Positions 46,378 through 56,891 of a DNA stretch of 64,000 nt are shown piece by piece. A program made the translations under genes and the position numbers. Origin of the DNA: Nodularia sp. LEGE 06071 (GTDB lineage: Bacteria > Cyanobacteriota > Cyanobacteriia > Cyanobacteriales > Nostocaceae); assembly GCF_015207755.1 (NCBI RefSeq), contig NZ_JADEWH010000009.1, forward strand, positions 124,001 through 188,000, given 5' to 3'. Positions within the stretch are counted from its first letter, which is position 1. Each line of letters starts with the position of its first letter. Under the pieces are notes generated by a model. It was not told the DNA's origin, did no database searches, and saw only the letters and a program-made list of their open reading frames with translations.

Positions 46378-47391
46378 TTAGACAGCCTTTCTCCCTAATC
46401 GGCAATCTTGGGGAGTTATACCAAATTTACGCTTAAATGCGGCTGCAAAGTGACTTTGATTAGCATAACCAATGGTATTTACTACGGTTCTCACATTCTG
46501 TTTTTGTTCCTGTAGCAGCTTTCGCGCTATTTCTAGGCGATAATCACGCAAATATCCAAATACTGTTGTCCCAAAAAGTTCTTTAAAGCCATATTTTAGT
46601 TTGTTGTCATTTATCCCAATTTGTTGCGCTAAATCTAGCAATGAGGGAGGATGTTCGTAGTTATGAGTTAAGATATCCCGTGCTTGATAAATTTTCTCAA
46701 TATCGGCTGATTTCAAGTTAATTAAGGGTTTTTTAGCTGAATCACTATCTATGAGTTGGGCAAATTGCAAAGCCAGTAATTCTAATACCTTCCCTTCCAG
46801 ATAAATTCGCTGTAGCATCCCTTCAAAAGGGACATTAACAATTTGCTGTAACGCTGTCTGCATGGAACGGGTGATTTTACCCACTGGTTTATGAAAGCGG
46901 GGTGCTGATTCACTTTCTAAGAAAGGATGTAACTGTTTTGGTATATATTCTTGTCCATGAATGAAAGATTTCAAGAAATCTGGGTGGAATAAAATTTTAA
47001 TTAGATAAATGCGATCGCCTGAAAAATTTTGCTCAATTTCTTCAATATCTGGTAAATAAAATAAGTAGTTATTTCCGCCTATTTCTTGGTAATTGTCCTT
47101 AACTCCTGGAATACCGGGACAAATTACGCCATGATTCCCGGAAAGATAAAATTTAGATGTTAGCTCATAAGATCCATAGTGATCAGTTTGACAATTTACT
47201 TGTCGATAATAAGTTTCATCAGTAATTTTCAAATTTAATCCTGGGCGAAGCTGAACTAGCTGCTCATAACCGTGACTAAATTTACTGTCCCATTTCTTGA
47301 TTTCCTCAAAGGTATTCTCTACAGTCTCAGACTGCACTAGGCTTTCTTGTTCAATTTCCGCAAGCCTTTCTGCTGTAATAACTTCTATCAT
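46378..47391 (-). CDS. AraC-family regulator, PchR type
   Basis: 337 residues. An N-terminal ligand-sensing half (about 1-225) is joined to a C-terminal AraC double helix-turn-helix (about 235-335, DLAQQIGINDNKLKYGFKEL, YLRDYRLEIARKLLQEQ, VVNTIGYANQSHFAAAFKRK, FGITPQDCRL). PchR-like regulators sense ferric siderophore and activate receptor and transport genes. It is encoded directly upstream of, and in the same direction as, the TonB receptor gene, with the candidate operator in the gap. The effector is inferred, not read. Confidence 0.88.
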   Translation of the reverse strand: MIEVITAERLAEIEQESLVQSETVENTFEEIKKWDSKFSHGYEQLVQLRPGLNLKITDETYYRQVNCQTDHYGSYELTSKFYLSGNHGVICPGIPGVKDNYQEIGGNNYLFYLPDIEEIEQNFSGDRIYLIKILFHPDFLKSFIHGQEYIPKQLHPFLESESAPRFHKPVGKITRSMQTALQQIVNVPFEGMLQRIYLEGKVLELLALQFAQLIDSDSAKKPLINLKSADIEKIYQARDILTHNYEHPPSLLDLAQQIGINDNKLKYGFKELFGTTVFGYLRDYRLEIARKLLQEQKQNVRTVVNTIGYANQSHFAAAFKRKFGITPQDCRLGRKAV

Positions 47392-47510
47392 ATTTTGACA
47401 GCAATTTGAGATAATTAATTACTCTATTTCTCAATTAGAAACTTTTAAATTAAAATATACCTTACTTTTGGGGGTAATTAAAATAATAATTTTTCTCAAT
47501 TAAGATTTGA

Positions 47511-49145
47511 CTATTTTGCCAATAAATATGGTATTCCCCAACCTAAGACACTCAAAGCCAATAACAAAAGGGTCAACCAATCGCCCCAACGCACATACAA
47601 AGTCTGAGTGTCCCGCTTGTATATGGTTTCTGCATGGGTTTCATAAGTTTTATATCCAGATATCCATAAGGTTTGACCGTGGGGATCAACAAAGGCGGAA
47701 TATCCGGTATTTGTCGCCCTGACTGTCCATCTATCGGTTTCAATTGCCCGCATCATATCCAAGGCGTGATGCTGAAATGGCATAGATGCGGTGTAATGAG
47801 CGTCGTTGGAAGCACTGAGAATAAATTGCCCACCCGCAGCAGCTTGACGGCGAAATATTTCGGGAAATGCTGAGTCGTAACATATCCCAACTATCGCCCT
47901 ACCAAAGGGGGTGTAAAATATCTGATTTGTTGTCCCTGGGACTTGGTGTGCATTCAATGGTGATAAGCGTTGAACTATGCCGCCGAAAATCCCCTCAAAG
48001 GGTATATATTCACCTAATGGGACTAATTTGGTTTTGTCGTAACGGCTGAAAATTTCACCGTTACCAGTGAAGGTAAATAAACTATTTGTATAACTGCGTT
48101 CCCGTTGTCCAAATGCTCCAATCCAAGCAACTACGCCTTTTTCTGCCACTGCTTGCACTAAGCTGGTGTTGGGTAAGTCGCGCTGGAAATATGGCAAGGC
48201 GGTTTCTGGGGTGAGGACTGCATCTACACCTTGATCTACTAAAGTGTAATATCCGGTGGTGTAACCTGCGATCGCCTGTCGCAAACCTTGGGGTATGAGT
48301 TTAATTTCGTTGGGGATATTACCTTGGATAATTCCCACTTTTAATGCTGCTTCTGGTGGTTGGGCTAGGGGACGGCTGTATAGGTAAAAGCCCAGAAGAT
48401 GTAGGGTAATTAATATTGCTGCGGCGGAGGCTAAATTTTTATTGACAAACCGCAGAGGCGCAGAGGAGCCATTGCTTTGCGCGGGTTCCCCGCGTTGTAG
48501 CAAATGGCGTGACGCAGAGGAAGTTTTAGCTGGGCGGTTTATCCAGGCTTCGGCTATGAATCCATTAACTGCAACTATGGCGGCTGTGACTGTGTTAGCG
48601 CCGGAGAGTTGACCGAGGTGTAAAATTACGAGGTTGTGGGGACTTTGGGTATAAGCTAGTGAACTCCACCACAAGGGGCCAGCACTCCAAAGACTTTCTA
48701 GGGCGCACCAAATGGCTGTACCAAATAGAACACGCTGCCAAGTTTTTTGCTGACCCAAACGAGTCATAGCAGCTGCCCAGAGGGTAACGAGGGAACCCCC
48801 CAATAGGCTGATAAATGACCAACAAAATAGGGTAATTGCTAAACTCGGCAACCAAGGAACACCCAACCAATTCATTGGATGAATGCCGGTAATCCAGGAT
48901 AGGGCGACTCCGTGATAGCCTACACCCCAGGCGAGGGCGAGGAGGAGGGGAGATGAGGCAGAAGTTACAACTAACACCCACAGGGGAGCTAAGGCAATCC
49001 ATGCCAAAAACCATGCACCGACAGGGGCCACTGTTAGCCCCATAGATACACCACTGACTAAGGTAATCAAGTAAGGGAGTATAGCAATTAGCTTCTCCCT
49101 GTGATTTTTACTCAGCTTCTTCCACCACATCAACATCAACTGCAT
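47511..49145 (-). CDS. lnt: Apolipoprotein N-acyltransferase
   Basis: 544 residues. Adds the third acyl chain to lipoproteins in the inner membrane. The N-terminal half has about six transmembrane helices. The C-terminal nitrilase-like domain shows the Glu-Lys-Cys triad context: [13 protein letters not shown] (Glu), [18 protein letters not shown] (Lys) and [12 protein letters not shown] (Cys). Starts at 49145, 49136 and 49130 are possible; all lie inside the 3' end of gyrA, so the overlap is up to 38 bases. The coding frame and the conserved part are unaffected by the choice. Confidence 0.92.
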   Translation of the reverse strand: MQLMLMWWKKLSKNHREKLIAILPYLITLVSGVSMGLTVAPVGAWFLAWIALAPLWVLVVTSASSPLLLALAWGVGYHGVALSWITGIHPMNWLGVPWLPSLAITLFCWSFISLLGGSLVTLWAAAMTRLGQQKTWQRVLFGTAIWCALESLWSAGPLWWSSLAYTQSPHNLVILHLGQLSGANTVTAAIVAVNGFIAEAWINRPAKTSSASRHLLQRGEPAQSNGSSAPLRFVNKNLASAAAILITLHLLGFYLYSRPLAQPPEAALKVGIIQGNIPNEIKLIPQGLRQAIAGYTTGYYTLVDQGVDAVLTPETALPYFQRDLPNTSLVQAVAEKGVVAWIGAFGQRERSYTNSLFTFTGNGEIFSRYDKTKLVPLGEYIPFEGIFGGIVQRLSPLNAHQVPGTTNQIFYTPFGRAIVGICYDSAFPEIFRRQAAAGGQFILSASNDAHYTASMPFQHHALDMMRAIETDRWTVRATNTGYSAFVDPHGQTLWISGYKTYETHAETIYKRDTQTLYVRWGDWLTLLLLALSVLGWGIPYLLAK

Positions 49146-51750
49146 CAGGAGGAACTATGGCTACACCGTTAATGGCATCTTCTTCATCAAGACGCTGCAC
49201 TCTTACGCCAGTTGCTGACCGCGATTGTATGGAAATCGCATTTACTGCTTGACGAATGATAATACCGCGCTTGGTAACCATCATGATTTCATCATCGTCA
49301 TTATTCACAATGCGTAAGGTGGCTAATTTGTCTTTGCCTTTGCGGTTTTTGAATTTGGTGGCCATTAAACCTTGACCGGCACGGTTTTGTAGTCGGAATT
49401 GGGCAACTGGTACGCGTTTGCCATATCCGCCCATTGTAATGACCAACACCCAAGGGCCTATACTGCCGGTACTTGCTACTTCTGCGGTTTCCTCCTGATT
49501 TTCGATTTCTGCGGTTTCGATTTCTGCGGCTTCGATTTCTACAGTTTCGATTTCTGCGGCTTCGATTTCTGCGGTTTCGGGTTCATCTGTATTTAAGGTG
49601 TCCAGAATGGCGGCTGGAAGTATGTCCATTCCTACCAATTCGTCTCCTTTCTTCAGTTTCATGGCTCTGACTCCACGAGTCGCTCTACTTAAAGGACGCA
49701 ACTGTTCATGGGTACATCTAAAGTGAATGGCCATACCTAGCCGAGAACCAACTAATATGCTGTCTTCGACTCTCGCCCGTCGCACCCAGCGCAGTTGGTC
49801 GCCTTCTTCGAGGGAAATGGCAATTAAGCCGTTAGCTCTAATGTTACTAAATGCTGCTAGTTCGGTTTTTTTAATATTGCCGCCTTTGGTGAGCATGACC
49901 AAAAATTCTTCGCGGCTAAACTCGTCTACGGGGACAATTGAGGTGATTTTTTCTTCCCTGGGAATGGGCAGCATTTGCACAATGGGTGTGCCGCGACTGG
50001 TACGGGAACTCACTGGAATTTGATAAGCTTTCAGGCAGTAGACGACACCGCGATCGCTAAAGAATAAAATACTGTCATGATCGCAGCAAGTCAAGAAATG
50101 CTCAATGGTATCATCATCTTTGACCTTGGCGGCAGCTTTACCTCTGGTAGCCCGGCTTTGAGCTTCAAAGGTATTGACAGGCATCCGTTTGATGTAACCT
50201 TGCTCTGTCACCAGAATGATCGCTTTTTCATTGGCAATCAAATCACGCTCATCTATTTCGCCTTCTCCCGGTAAAATTACTGTCCGCCGGGGTGTGGAAA
50301 AGCTCTCTTTTAACTGAGCGATTTCGGTTTCAATGATTTCTAGTATCCGTTCACGCCGGGCTAAAATATCCTGCAAATCAGCAATCTGCGTTTGTAAATC
50401 TTCGTGTTCGTGACGAATCTTATCTGCTTCTAGGGCAGTCAAACGCCGCAGTTGCATCTGCAAAATAGCGTCGGCTTGCACTTCTGACAGCCCATAATTT
50501 GCAATTAATTCTCCCTTGGCTGTGGGTGCGTCTGGTGCATGACGAATTAAGACGATGATTTCATCTAACTGAGATAAGGCAATTAATAACCCTTGTAAGA
50601 GATGATCACGAGCTTCGGCTTTTCGCAGTTCGTAGCGGGTGCGTCTGGTAATCGATTCGATGCGGAAATCGAGGAAGACTTCTAAGAACTTCTTGAGGTT
50701 GAGGATTTCCGGTTTACCATTCACCAACGCCAGCATATTCGCCCCAAAGTTGGCTTGGAGTGGGGTTTGCTTGTAGAGGTTGTTGAGGACTACACGGGGG
50801 TAAGCATCGCGCTTGAGTTCGATGACGATTCTCATACCGTCGCGATCGCTTTCGTCCCGGATGTCTGCAATTCCCTCTAACCGCTTCTCATTCACCATAT
50901 CGGCGATTTTTTCAATCAACGCCGCTTTGTTGGTTTGGTAGGGCAGTTCGGTGATAATAATTGCTTCCCGATCCTGCCGCCCTCGTTGTTCGACGGTTTC
51001 AATGGTGGCGACACCACGCATGGTAATGGAACCGCGTCCAGTGGTGTAAGCTTCCCGAATCCCAGATGTCCCTAAAACCTGCGCCCCGGTGGGAAAGTCT
51101 GGCCCCTGAATATAGTTATCCATTAACTCCAGATCGGTGATCTCTGGGTTGTGAATCAGTGCCACCAAACCATCAATTAACTCGCCCAAGTTGTGAGGAG
51201 GAATATTCGTAGCCATCCCGACGGCAATTCCGGAGGAACCATTCAGCAATAATTGGGGGATGCGTGATGGTAATACTGTGGGTTCTTGTTGGGAACCGTC
51301 GAAGTTATCGATGAAGTCTACGGTTTCTGATTCAATGTCTTGCAGTAGGGACAGATTCGTTAAAGCTTGCAAGCGACATTCTGTGTACCGCATTGCCGCC
51401 GGCGGATCATTGTCTACTGAACCAAAGTTACCATGCCCGTTAATCAGGGGCGATCGCATGGAAAAATCCTGTGCCATCCGCACCAAAGCATCATACACAG
51501 CTGTATCGCCGTGGGGGTGATATTTACCCAACACTTCCCCGACTACACGGGCGCATTTCCGAAACGGGCGATCGTGCATCAGACCCAGCTCGTGCATTGC
51601 GTAGAGGATGCGACGATGCACAGGTTTCAGACCATCCCTGGCATCTGGCAGCGCCCGACCCACAATAACACTCATGGCGTATTCCAGATAAGACTGCGAC
51701 ATTTCGTTCCGCAGGTCTGTCGGGATAATCCTCTCCTGTGAGGTTGTCAT
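49108..51750 (-). CDS. gyrA: DNA gyrase subunit A (type IIA topoisomerase A subunit)
   Basis: 880 residues. Breaks and rejoins DNA with the catalytic tyrosine in [13 protein letters not shown] (about residue 120). N-terminal motifs: [34 protein letters not shown] and [20 protein letters not shown]. The C-terminal beta-pinwheel has a degenerate GyrA box (QNRAGQG) and an acidic insertion of short repeats ([19 protein letters not shown] type, about 725-750) encoded by 15-bp units. The degenerate box leaves a ParC-like role as an alternative, but overall length and order favour GyrA. Confidence 0.9.
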   Translation of the reverse strand: MTTSQERIIPTDLRNEMSQSYLEYAMSVIVGRALPDARDGLKPVHRRILYAMHELGLMHDRPFRKCARVVGEVLGKYHPHGDTAVYDALVRMAQDFSMRSPLINGHGNFGSVDNDPPAAMRYTECRLQALTNLSLLQDIESETVDFIDNFDGSQQEPTVLPSRIPQLLLNGSSGIAVGMATNIPPHNLGELIDGLVALIHNPEITDLELMDNYIQGPDFPTGAQVLGTSGIREAYTTGRGSITMRGVATIETVEQRGRQDREAIIITELPYQTNKAALIEKIADMVNEKRLEGIADIRDESDRDGMRIVIELKRDAYPRVVLNNLYKQTPLQANFGANMLALVNGKPEILNLKKFLEVFLDFRIESITRRTRYELRKAEARDHLLQGLLIALSQLDEIIVLIRHAPDAPTAKGELIANYGLSEVQADAILQMQLRRLTALEADKIRHEHEDLQTQIADLQDILARRERILEIIETEIAQLKESFSTPRRTVILPGEGEIDERDLIANEKAIILVTEQGYIKRMPVNTFEAQSRATRGKAAAKVKDDDTIEHFLTCCDHDSILFFSDRGVVYCLKAYQIPVSSRTSRGTPIVQMLPIPREEKITSIVPVDEFSREEFLVMLTKGGNIKKTELAAFSNIRANGLIAISLEEGDQLRWVRRARVEDSILVGSRLGMAIHFRCTHEQLRPLSRATRGVRAMKLKKGDELVGMDILPAAILDTLNTDEPETAEIEAAEIETVEIEAAEIETAEIENQEETAEVASTGSIGPWVLVITMGGYGKRVPVAQFRLQNRAGQGLMATKFKNRKGKDKLATLRIVNNDDDEIMMVTKRGIIIRQAVNAISIQSRSATGVRVQRLDEEDAINGVAIVPPDAVDVDVVEEAE
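49501..49575 (-). repeat. 15-bp minisatellite in gyrA
   Basis: Five tandem units of TTCGATTTCTGCGGT (plus-strand reading), one diverged to TTCGATTTCTACAGT. They encode repeated (A/V)EIE(A/T) in the C-terminal domain. In frame, so length changes are tolerated. Confidence 0.9.
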
Positions 51751-52832
51751 AACCTAAAAAACTCCAAAAAATGTAGATTTTAGCCCTTACGCTTTTGCAA
51801 GCGTCAAATTATTCTCAATTAATCTTGAATAATTGCCATATTTTGTTACTATCCTAACATATAGACTGGAGTTTTGCCGATAAAGCAACTAGGTCAAACA
51901 TCAGAAATTAAAATTTAAAAGTTAAAATCTTCTTTGATGCTATCTGATTTTTTTTGTAATTCTATTTATAGGATAAATTTTCTATCATAAGTAATCCGTT
52001 AAATAGCCATTTAAAAATTTGCTAAAAATAACATTTGTGCGACAAAATAAGTTTATTAGTGATTTAATATTACTGAAAAAATTGTTATTTTATTTCTAAA
52101 ATAATGGATTTAAATAGTTATATTTTTGTGAAAATATTAGTAACTAATCCCCTTCTCTTTTGGAGAATCACGCAAAGTCAGAAGGAAAGAAATTTGGCGC
52201 ACCTATGGCTACAACACGCAATCTATCACCAAGAAATGGGATGACAAACAAAGGCGTTCATGATTGAAAATATAGGACTACTATTTGATTTTTGAACAGA
52301 CACGTAGGGTGTGTTAGCGGTAGCGTAACGCACCAAAGCCTTAATAATGGTGCGTTACGGACTTCATCCTAACGCACCCTACAATACTTAATTTTTTCAT
52401 AAATCAAACCGGATTCCTATATCAATTTGTCTGGCTACCCTCCGCTGCGCTCACACGCACAGGGCGAAACTCTAGCACTAAATACGTGTTAGCACATACC
52501 GCAAGTGGAACCAGCATGGTAGGTATTCAGAAAAAGAAAGGTACTTTTGGCATTTCATACTCTGATCCAGTAATTCTTAAACAAAACTTGTCTATGGAGC
52601 TAAGTAGCTAGGCATAGCTTCATAAAAAAGCAGTTTATTTCTCCTAAACTAATACATTTTTTAGTCTTATATCTAGAGGGTGTTTACAAATTAGCATTTT
52701 AGTGCAACTCACCATATCTACTTATTAAACGCTGCCTAAAAATGGCAATTTTAAGTCCCAAGATAGTGTTCGCCTCGCTACAAGATATCTTAAGCTGAAG
52801 ACCAGCAGTTACAGGAAATTTCCATAAATCCC
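51751..52832. other. Long intergenic region upstream of gyrA
   Basis: 1082 AT-rich bases between gyrA (leftward) and the small acidic gene (rightward). It holds an inverted repeat AATTATTC/GAATAATT (about 51809-51835) near the gyrA start and the paired TAGGGTG repeat at 52304-52384. Short open frames are seen but none has supporting signals. Confidence 0.5.
52304..52384. repeat. Dispersed TAGGGTG-type repeat, copy 3 (paired halves)
   Basis: GTAGGGTGTGTTAGCGGTAG then CGTAACGCACC, followed 20-30 bases later by an inverted half GGTGCGTTACGG and TAACGCACCCTAC. The outer ends GTAGGGTG and CACCCTAC are inverted. Confidence 0.75.
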
Positions 52833-53057
52833 ATGAATCAGGCAAAAGTTCCCAACCCAGAGGAAAAAACTCATCCAGAAGATGCTGCATCTCAATTAAG
52901 TCCAGAGGTGCTGGACATGATCAAACATCCTCCCAAAATGGATGATGTCATCCGAGGACAATCGCCAGCTGAACGTAGGGGTAATCCAGCTTTAGTGCCA
53001 GAAATGCTTGAGCAACCAATTGATGAAACACTTGAGGATGATCAAGGTAGGTCATAA
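52833..53057 (+). CDS. Small acidic hypothetical protein, 74 residues
   Basis: Begins MNQAKVPNPEEKTHPEDAAS and ends IDETLEDDQGRS. Hydrophilic, Pro- and Glu-rich, no signal or membrane segment, so probably cytoplasmic and partly disordered. AGGAA lies 15 bases before the ATG. It is 64 bases upstream of the amidohydrolase gene on the same strand. Family not recognised. Confidence 0.6.
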   Translation: MNQAKVPNPEEKTHPEDAASQLSPEVLDMIKHPPKMDDVIRGQSPAERRGNPALVPEMLEQPIDETLEDDQGRS

Positions 53058-53121
53058 GTCTTGATCTTTAGCAGTAAGGATAAAATGATGTCAGTATTTT
53101 ACTGCTGATATTTTTTTCTTT

Positions 53122-54042
53122 ATGCTATCAGTCATTTATTCTCACGAGTTTCTAGATCACAAAACTGGAAGATACCATCCAGAATGCCCAGAACGCTTAA
53201 CAGTCATCGTTAATGCCCTGAAGTCAGCCGCTTTTGCCGAAAAAATTACTTGGCGATCGCCTACCGCAGCATCAGAAAAGCGATCGCTCATGTCTACACT
53301 ATTAAAAGCGCACACTCCAACCTATATCAATAAAGTTAAAGAAATTGCGGCAACTGGTGGCGGTTATTTAGACGGTGATACACCAATTTCCCCCCGCAGT
53401 TATGATGTAGCGTTGTTAGCCGTAAGTGCTTGGATGGATGGAGTTGATACTGTAATCGCCACAAAAAACCCGGCTTTTGTTTTAGCACGTCCACCAGGAC
53501 ACCATGCTGAAAGTAATACGGGGATGGGATTTTGCTTATTTTCCAATGCAGCGATCGCCGCTTTATATGCCCTAGAACAACCAGGAATTAGGCGTGTCGC
53601 CATTCTAGATTGGGATGTACATCATGGCAATGGTACACAGGCGATCGTTGAAACTCATCCCCAAATTGCCTACTGTTCTTTACATCAATATCCGTCTTAT
53701 CCCGGAACTGGGAAATCGACTGAACCTGGATTTTATGACAATGTTTTAAACCTACCTGCACCTCCTGGTAGTGATATCACTGCATATCAGCCACTACTAG
53801 AGAACAAAGCCATACCGTTTTTAGCTAACTTTCAGGCAGATTTGCTGATTGTCAGCGCTGGTTATGATGGTAATCGGGCAGATCCTTTAGCTAGTACAAA
53901 TTTACAACCAGAAAATTATGCTTTATTTACAGACGCTTGTCTGGGAGTAACTCGTAAAATTATTTTTGGCTTAGAAGGTGGTTATGATTTTCCATCACTT
54001 TCCCAATCTGTCGTAGCCACAATTGAACGCTGCTTAATTTGA
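53122..54042 (+). CDS. Histone deacetylase / acetylpolyamine amidohydrolase family protein
   Basis: 306 residues. Zinc-dependent deacylase fold. Motifs: HPECPERLTVIVNAL, RPPGHHAESNTGMGFCLFSN (general-base histidine pair), ILDWDVHHGNGTQAI (Asp and His zinc ligands) and VSAGYDGNRADPLAS (third ligand Asp). In bacteria substrates include acetylated polyamines and proteins; here not decidable. No good ribosome site, but the N-terminus MLSVIYSHEFLDHKTGRYH is typical. Confidence 0.9.
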   Translation: MLSVIYSHEFLDHKTGRYHPECPERLTVIVNALKSAAFAEKITWRSPTAASEKRSLMSTLLKAHTPTYINKVKEIAATGGGYLDGDTPISPRSYDVALLAVSAWMDGVDTVIATKNPAFVLARPPGHHAESNTGMGFCLFSNAAIAALYALEQPGIRRVAILDWDVHHGNGTQAIVETHPQIAYCSLHQYPSYPGTGKSTEPGFYDNVLNLPAPPGSDITAYQPLLENKAIPFLANFQADLLIVSAGYDGNRADPLASTNLQPENYALFTDACLGVTRKIIFGLEGGYDFPSLSQSVVATIERCLI

Positions 54043-54044
54043 AA

Positions 54045-54066
54045 GGGACAATTCATGAATTGTCCC
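54045..54066. terminator. Perfect palindrome at convergent gene ends
   Basis: Arms GGGACAATTCA and TGAATTGTCCC without a loop, three bases after the amidohydrolase stop and between converging genes. No strong T-run; probably a transcript-end hairpin or a dispersed palindrome. Confidence 0.5.
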
Positions 54067-54207
54067 TAATATTCCAATACAGTTCAGTTAATCAATTTTT
54101 CCTACTCTTTCTTCTCTCTCTGTGTCCTCTGCGCCTCTGCGGTTCGTTAAAACCCACATTCTGCACCCTTAACTGAACCGTATTGCCTAATATTCTGGAA
54201 AAATCTG

Positions 54208-55683
54208 TTAATTCGATTTTGGCAACATCGATGGATCAATGGAAATCCCCAAACCTTCTGCCACACGCTGACCGTAATTCATATCTGCCCGGAAAAAATG
54301 GCAGAGTTGGCGCATCTGAATATCGCTGCGTGCCTGACTTAAACTGCCGACAATGTTTTGGATGAGACGTTCTTGTTGGTCAGGTTTGAGCAGCCGATAA
54401 AGTTCTCCCGCTTGGGTGTAGTCGTCGTTTCCTATACGGTGGTCATAACGATCAGCTTTAACATGGCCTAAATTCAAAGCTGGCTCTGCATAAACACAAT
54501 TTTCTTTCGGTGTATCCTCATAGCTGTTGGGTTCGTAGTTAGGTGTATTGCCGCCATTGTTACCCAATGCCATCGCACCATCACGCTGGTAGTGCATCAC
54601 CGGACATTTCGGTTGATTAACAGGCAATTGCTGGTAGTTCGCACCGATCCGATAGCGTTGAGCATCGGGATAGGATATGATCCGAGCTTGCAAGACTTTA
54701 TCTGGAGAAAAACTGATCCCAGGAACGATATTAGAAGGAGAAAAAGCTGCTTGCTCAACTTCAGCAAAGTAGTTTTGCGGGTTCCGGTTGAGTTCCAGAA
54801 TACCGACATCAATCAAGGGATATTGGGAATGTTTCCAAACCTTGGTCAAGTCAAAGGGATTATCTTCATGGCTTGCGGCTTGTTCCTCGGTCATTACCTG
54901 AATACAGACTCGCCACTTCGGATAGTCGCCATTAGCGATCGCTTCAAATAAGTCACGGGTTGCATGGTCGGAGTCTTCGCCCTTAATCCGACTGGCCTCT
55001 TCTGCTGTGAAATTTTCAATGCCCTGAATGGTTTTGAACTGAAACTTACACCATACTCTTTCTCCTTGAGCATTAATCAGGCTGAATGTATGGCTACCAT
55101 AGCCGTTCATGTGTCGGTAGGTTTTGGGAGTACCGCGATCGCTAAATAGAATTGTCACCTGATGCAGAGACTCTGGGCTAAGTGACCAGAAATTCCACAT
55201 AGCATTGGCATCTTTGCAATTAGTTTGCGGATTGCGCTTTTGCGTGTGGACGAAATCAGGAAACTTCAGCGGATCGCGGATAAAGAAGACTGGTGTATTA
55301 TTGCCTGCCAAATCCCAGTTACCTTCTTCCGTATAAAATTTGATAGCAAAGCCTCTAGGATCACGTTCAGCATCAGCTGAACCTTTTTCGCCACCTACTG
55401 TCGAAAACCGCAGCAGAACCTGAGTTTCCTGACCAATTTCGCCAAAAACTTTAGCTTTACTGTAACGAGTGATGTCTTGTGTAACGGTGAACGTGCCAAA
55501 TGCTGCTGCTCCTTTTGCATGAACAACACGCTCAGGAATACGTTCTCGGTTGAAGTGAGCCAGTTTCTCCATCAAGTGAAAATCTTGCATCAGCACAGGG
55601 CCACGCTCACCTGCGGTCAAAGAATTCTGGTTGTCTCCCACCGGAATGCCATCAGCCGTTGTCAATGTTTTGGGGTCTGCCAT
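54208..55683 (-). CDS. Monofunctional heme catalase
   Basis: 491 residues, small-subunit type. Converts hydrogen peroxide to water and oxygen. The active-site histidine is in [14 protein letters not shown] (about residue 55), the conserved Asn is in [16 protein letters not shown], and the proximal heme tyrosine region is [17 protein letters not shown] (about 340). [20 protein letters not shown] is also characteristic. No signal peptide is seen. Many cyanobacteria lack an active heme catalase, so its presence is informative. An upstream palindrome at 55767-55789 may regulate it. Confidence 0.95.
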   Translation of the reverse strand: MADPKTLTTADGIPVGDNQNSLTAGERGPVLMQDFHLMEKLAHFNRERIPERVVHAKGAAAFGTFTVTQDITRYSKAKVFGEIGQETQVLLRFSTVGGEKGSADAERDPRGFAIKFYTEEGNWDLAGNNTPVFFIRDPLKFPDFVHTQKRNPQTNCKDANAMWNFWSLSPESLHQVTILFSDRGTPKTYRHMNGYGSHTFSLINAQGERVWCKFQFKTIQGIENFTAEEASRIKGEDSDHATRDLFEAIANGDYPKWRVCIQVMTEEQAASHEDNPFDLTKVWKHSQYPLIDVGILELNRNPQNYFAEVEQAAFSPSNIVPGISFSPDKVLQARIISYPDAQRYRIGANYQQLPVNQPKCPVMHYQRDGAMALGNNGGNTPNYEPNSYEDTPKENCVYAEPALNLGHVKADRYDHRIGNDDYTQAGELYRLLKPDQQERLIQNIVGSLSQARSDIQMRQLCHFFRADMNYGQRVAEGLGISIDPSMLPKSN

Positions 55684-55766
55684 AGTAGGTGATTTTTCTA
55701 TTGATTTACTGGGATATTGCCATATTTGTTGAGTAGGTCAACTTTGAACTGATCAACAGGCTTTTA

Positions 55767-55789
55767 AGTAAAGTCATTATGACTTTACT
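55767..55789. promoter_or_regulatory. Palindrome upstream of catalase gene
   Basis: Perfect 11-base arms AGTAAAGTCAT and ATGACTTTACT around one T, 84 bases upstream of the catalase start. On the plus strand it runs into seven T residues, so it can also be read as a terminator for a plus-strand transcript, though no such gene precedes it. Confidence 0.5.
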
Positions 55790-55913
55790 TTTTTTAGCGT
55801 AATCGAAATTACTAGGAGATAGCAATTAACTATAATATTTGCTTCATTTTTGAAAATGAACTAGGGGGTATTATTACTGATATCTTCTACCTAGCAGGAG
55901 AAACCGGAATACG

Positions 55914-56009
55914 TCAATTAGGAATCCCCCGTCCTTTCCTCTTCTTTAACACTTCCTTGCCTAAAGTCCGAAAAGTTAAACTACGTTGCTGTCTCTTAGA
56001 GGTGGTCAT
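55914..56009 (-). CDS. Possible small basic protein, 31 residues
   Basis: Frame beginning MTTSKRQQRSLTFRTLGKEV and ending RKGRGIPN. Very basic. No ribosome site. It could equally be chance, as the plus strand is also open here. Confidence 0.25.
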   Translation of the reverse strand: MTTSKRQQRSLTFRTLGKEVLKKRKGRGIPN

Positions 56010-56445
56010 AATTTTTTATAAATAATTCAACTTCATCAAAAGTTTATGTAAACTTAAAAACAAATAAATAAAGTTTTGTTCAGTAAATCTCTCAAAATAT
56101 TTTCTTTCACTGACAGCAATATTAGACCTATCAATCAACGTTTCGTAAATATTTATAAATTTGATAGTTCCATCATATTTAGTTTTTTGATGTATTTTAA
56201 TTACTTGCTTAAATAAAGTATTTACTTAAAAAATGCTAGTTATAATTATTACAATTAATCTTTTTCGGTATTGTCTTTGACAAAAAGTTGCGGAAATTCA
56301 TCTAATCTTCAAAAAAAAACTGCGAGTGGTTTCGTGAATTAGCTAAAGTTTTGTTAAGATACTAATAGAAACTTTTCCAAGAGAACTACTAAGTCATCTG
56401 GAAAAACAAAAACTACTAGCACCACAGAGTTGAAAAGGTGAAGCA

Positions 56446-56583
56446 ATGACCACCTATATGTTTTTTGAAGATGCCCTCCAAATGTTTACCAATATGTATT
56501 TGCTATCAGCAGTCATGCTAATAGCTGCTTCTGGTATTGGTTTAGCAGTCATAGAAACGATTGAAAAAACAGGAGAACGCTAA
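56446..56583 (+). CDS. Small single-span membrane protein, 45 residues
   Basis: Starts MTTYMFFEDALQMFTNMYLL and ends AVIETIEKTGER. One hydrophobic helix of about 20 residues (YLLSAVMLIAASGIGLAVI) lies between an acidic-aromatic N-terminus and a charged tail. AAGGTG sits about five bases upstream of the ATG. Family not recognised; small membrane proteins of this size are common photosynthetic or respiratory accessory subunits, but nothing here assigns it. Confidence 0.6.
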   Translation: MTTYMFFEDALQMFTNMYLLSAVMLIAASGIGLAVIETIEKTGER

Positions 56584-56891
56584 ATTAGACCCTGGTGGAA
56601 TGCTTCGTGTCAATAGATATTGGATAAAAGTGTTTGCCTTGAAAAAATTCTGGTCAAACTCAACCCCGCAAATTGCATCGCCCTACAGGATTACCTGAAA
56701 TCAACGCCTCCATAGGTAAATAACTGTAAACCGACTGAAACCCAGTTGCTTCATTTGCCCTCAGCAATCAACACTGTCGTCACCGATGTGACTACGGCTA
56801 TATATAGAATTTATCTTAGTAGCGATCGCCTGGAAAGATGTCACCTAGTAAGAACGCAAGGCCTGTTACTGAGCTAACTTTCTCATAAAAA
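56584..56891. other. Gap between small gene and recR
   Basis: 308 bases between converging genes with no clear feature. No strong terminator hairpin was found. Confidence 0.4.

Larger units (their letters stand above)
55684..56445. other. Intergenic region upstream of catalase
   Basis: 762 AT-rich bases. It contains the palindrome 55767-55789 and a possible 31-residue frame (55914-56009, minus). The last 150 bases should hold the promoter of the 45-residue gene. Confidence 0.5.

Noticed and set aside
49399..49670. Plus-strand frames rich in Phe/Cys/Gly or Arg/Leu repeats
   Set aside because: Antisense to the gyrA minisatellite.
52516..52611. 31-residue open frame beginning MVGIQKKKGTFG
   Set aside because: No ribosome site, no terminator and no recognised family; cannot be told from chance.
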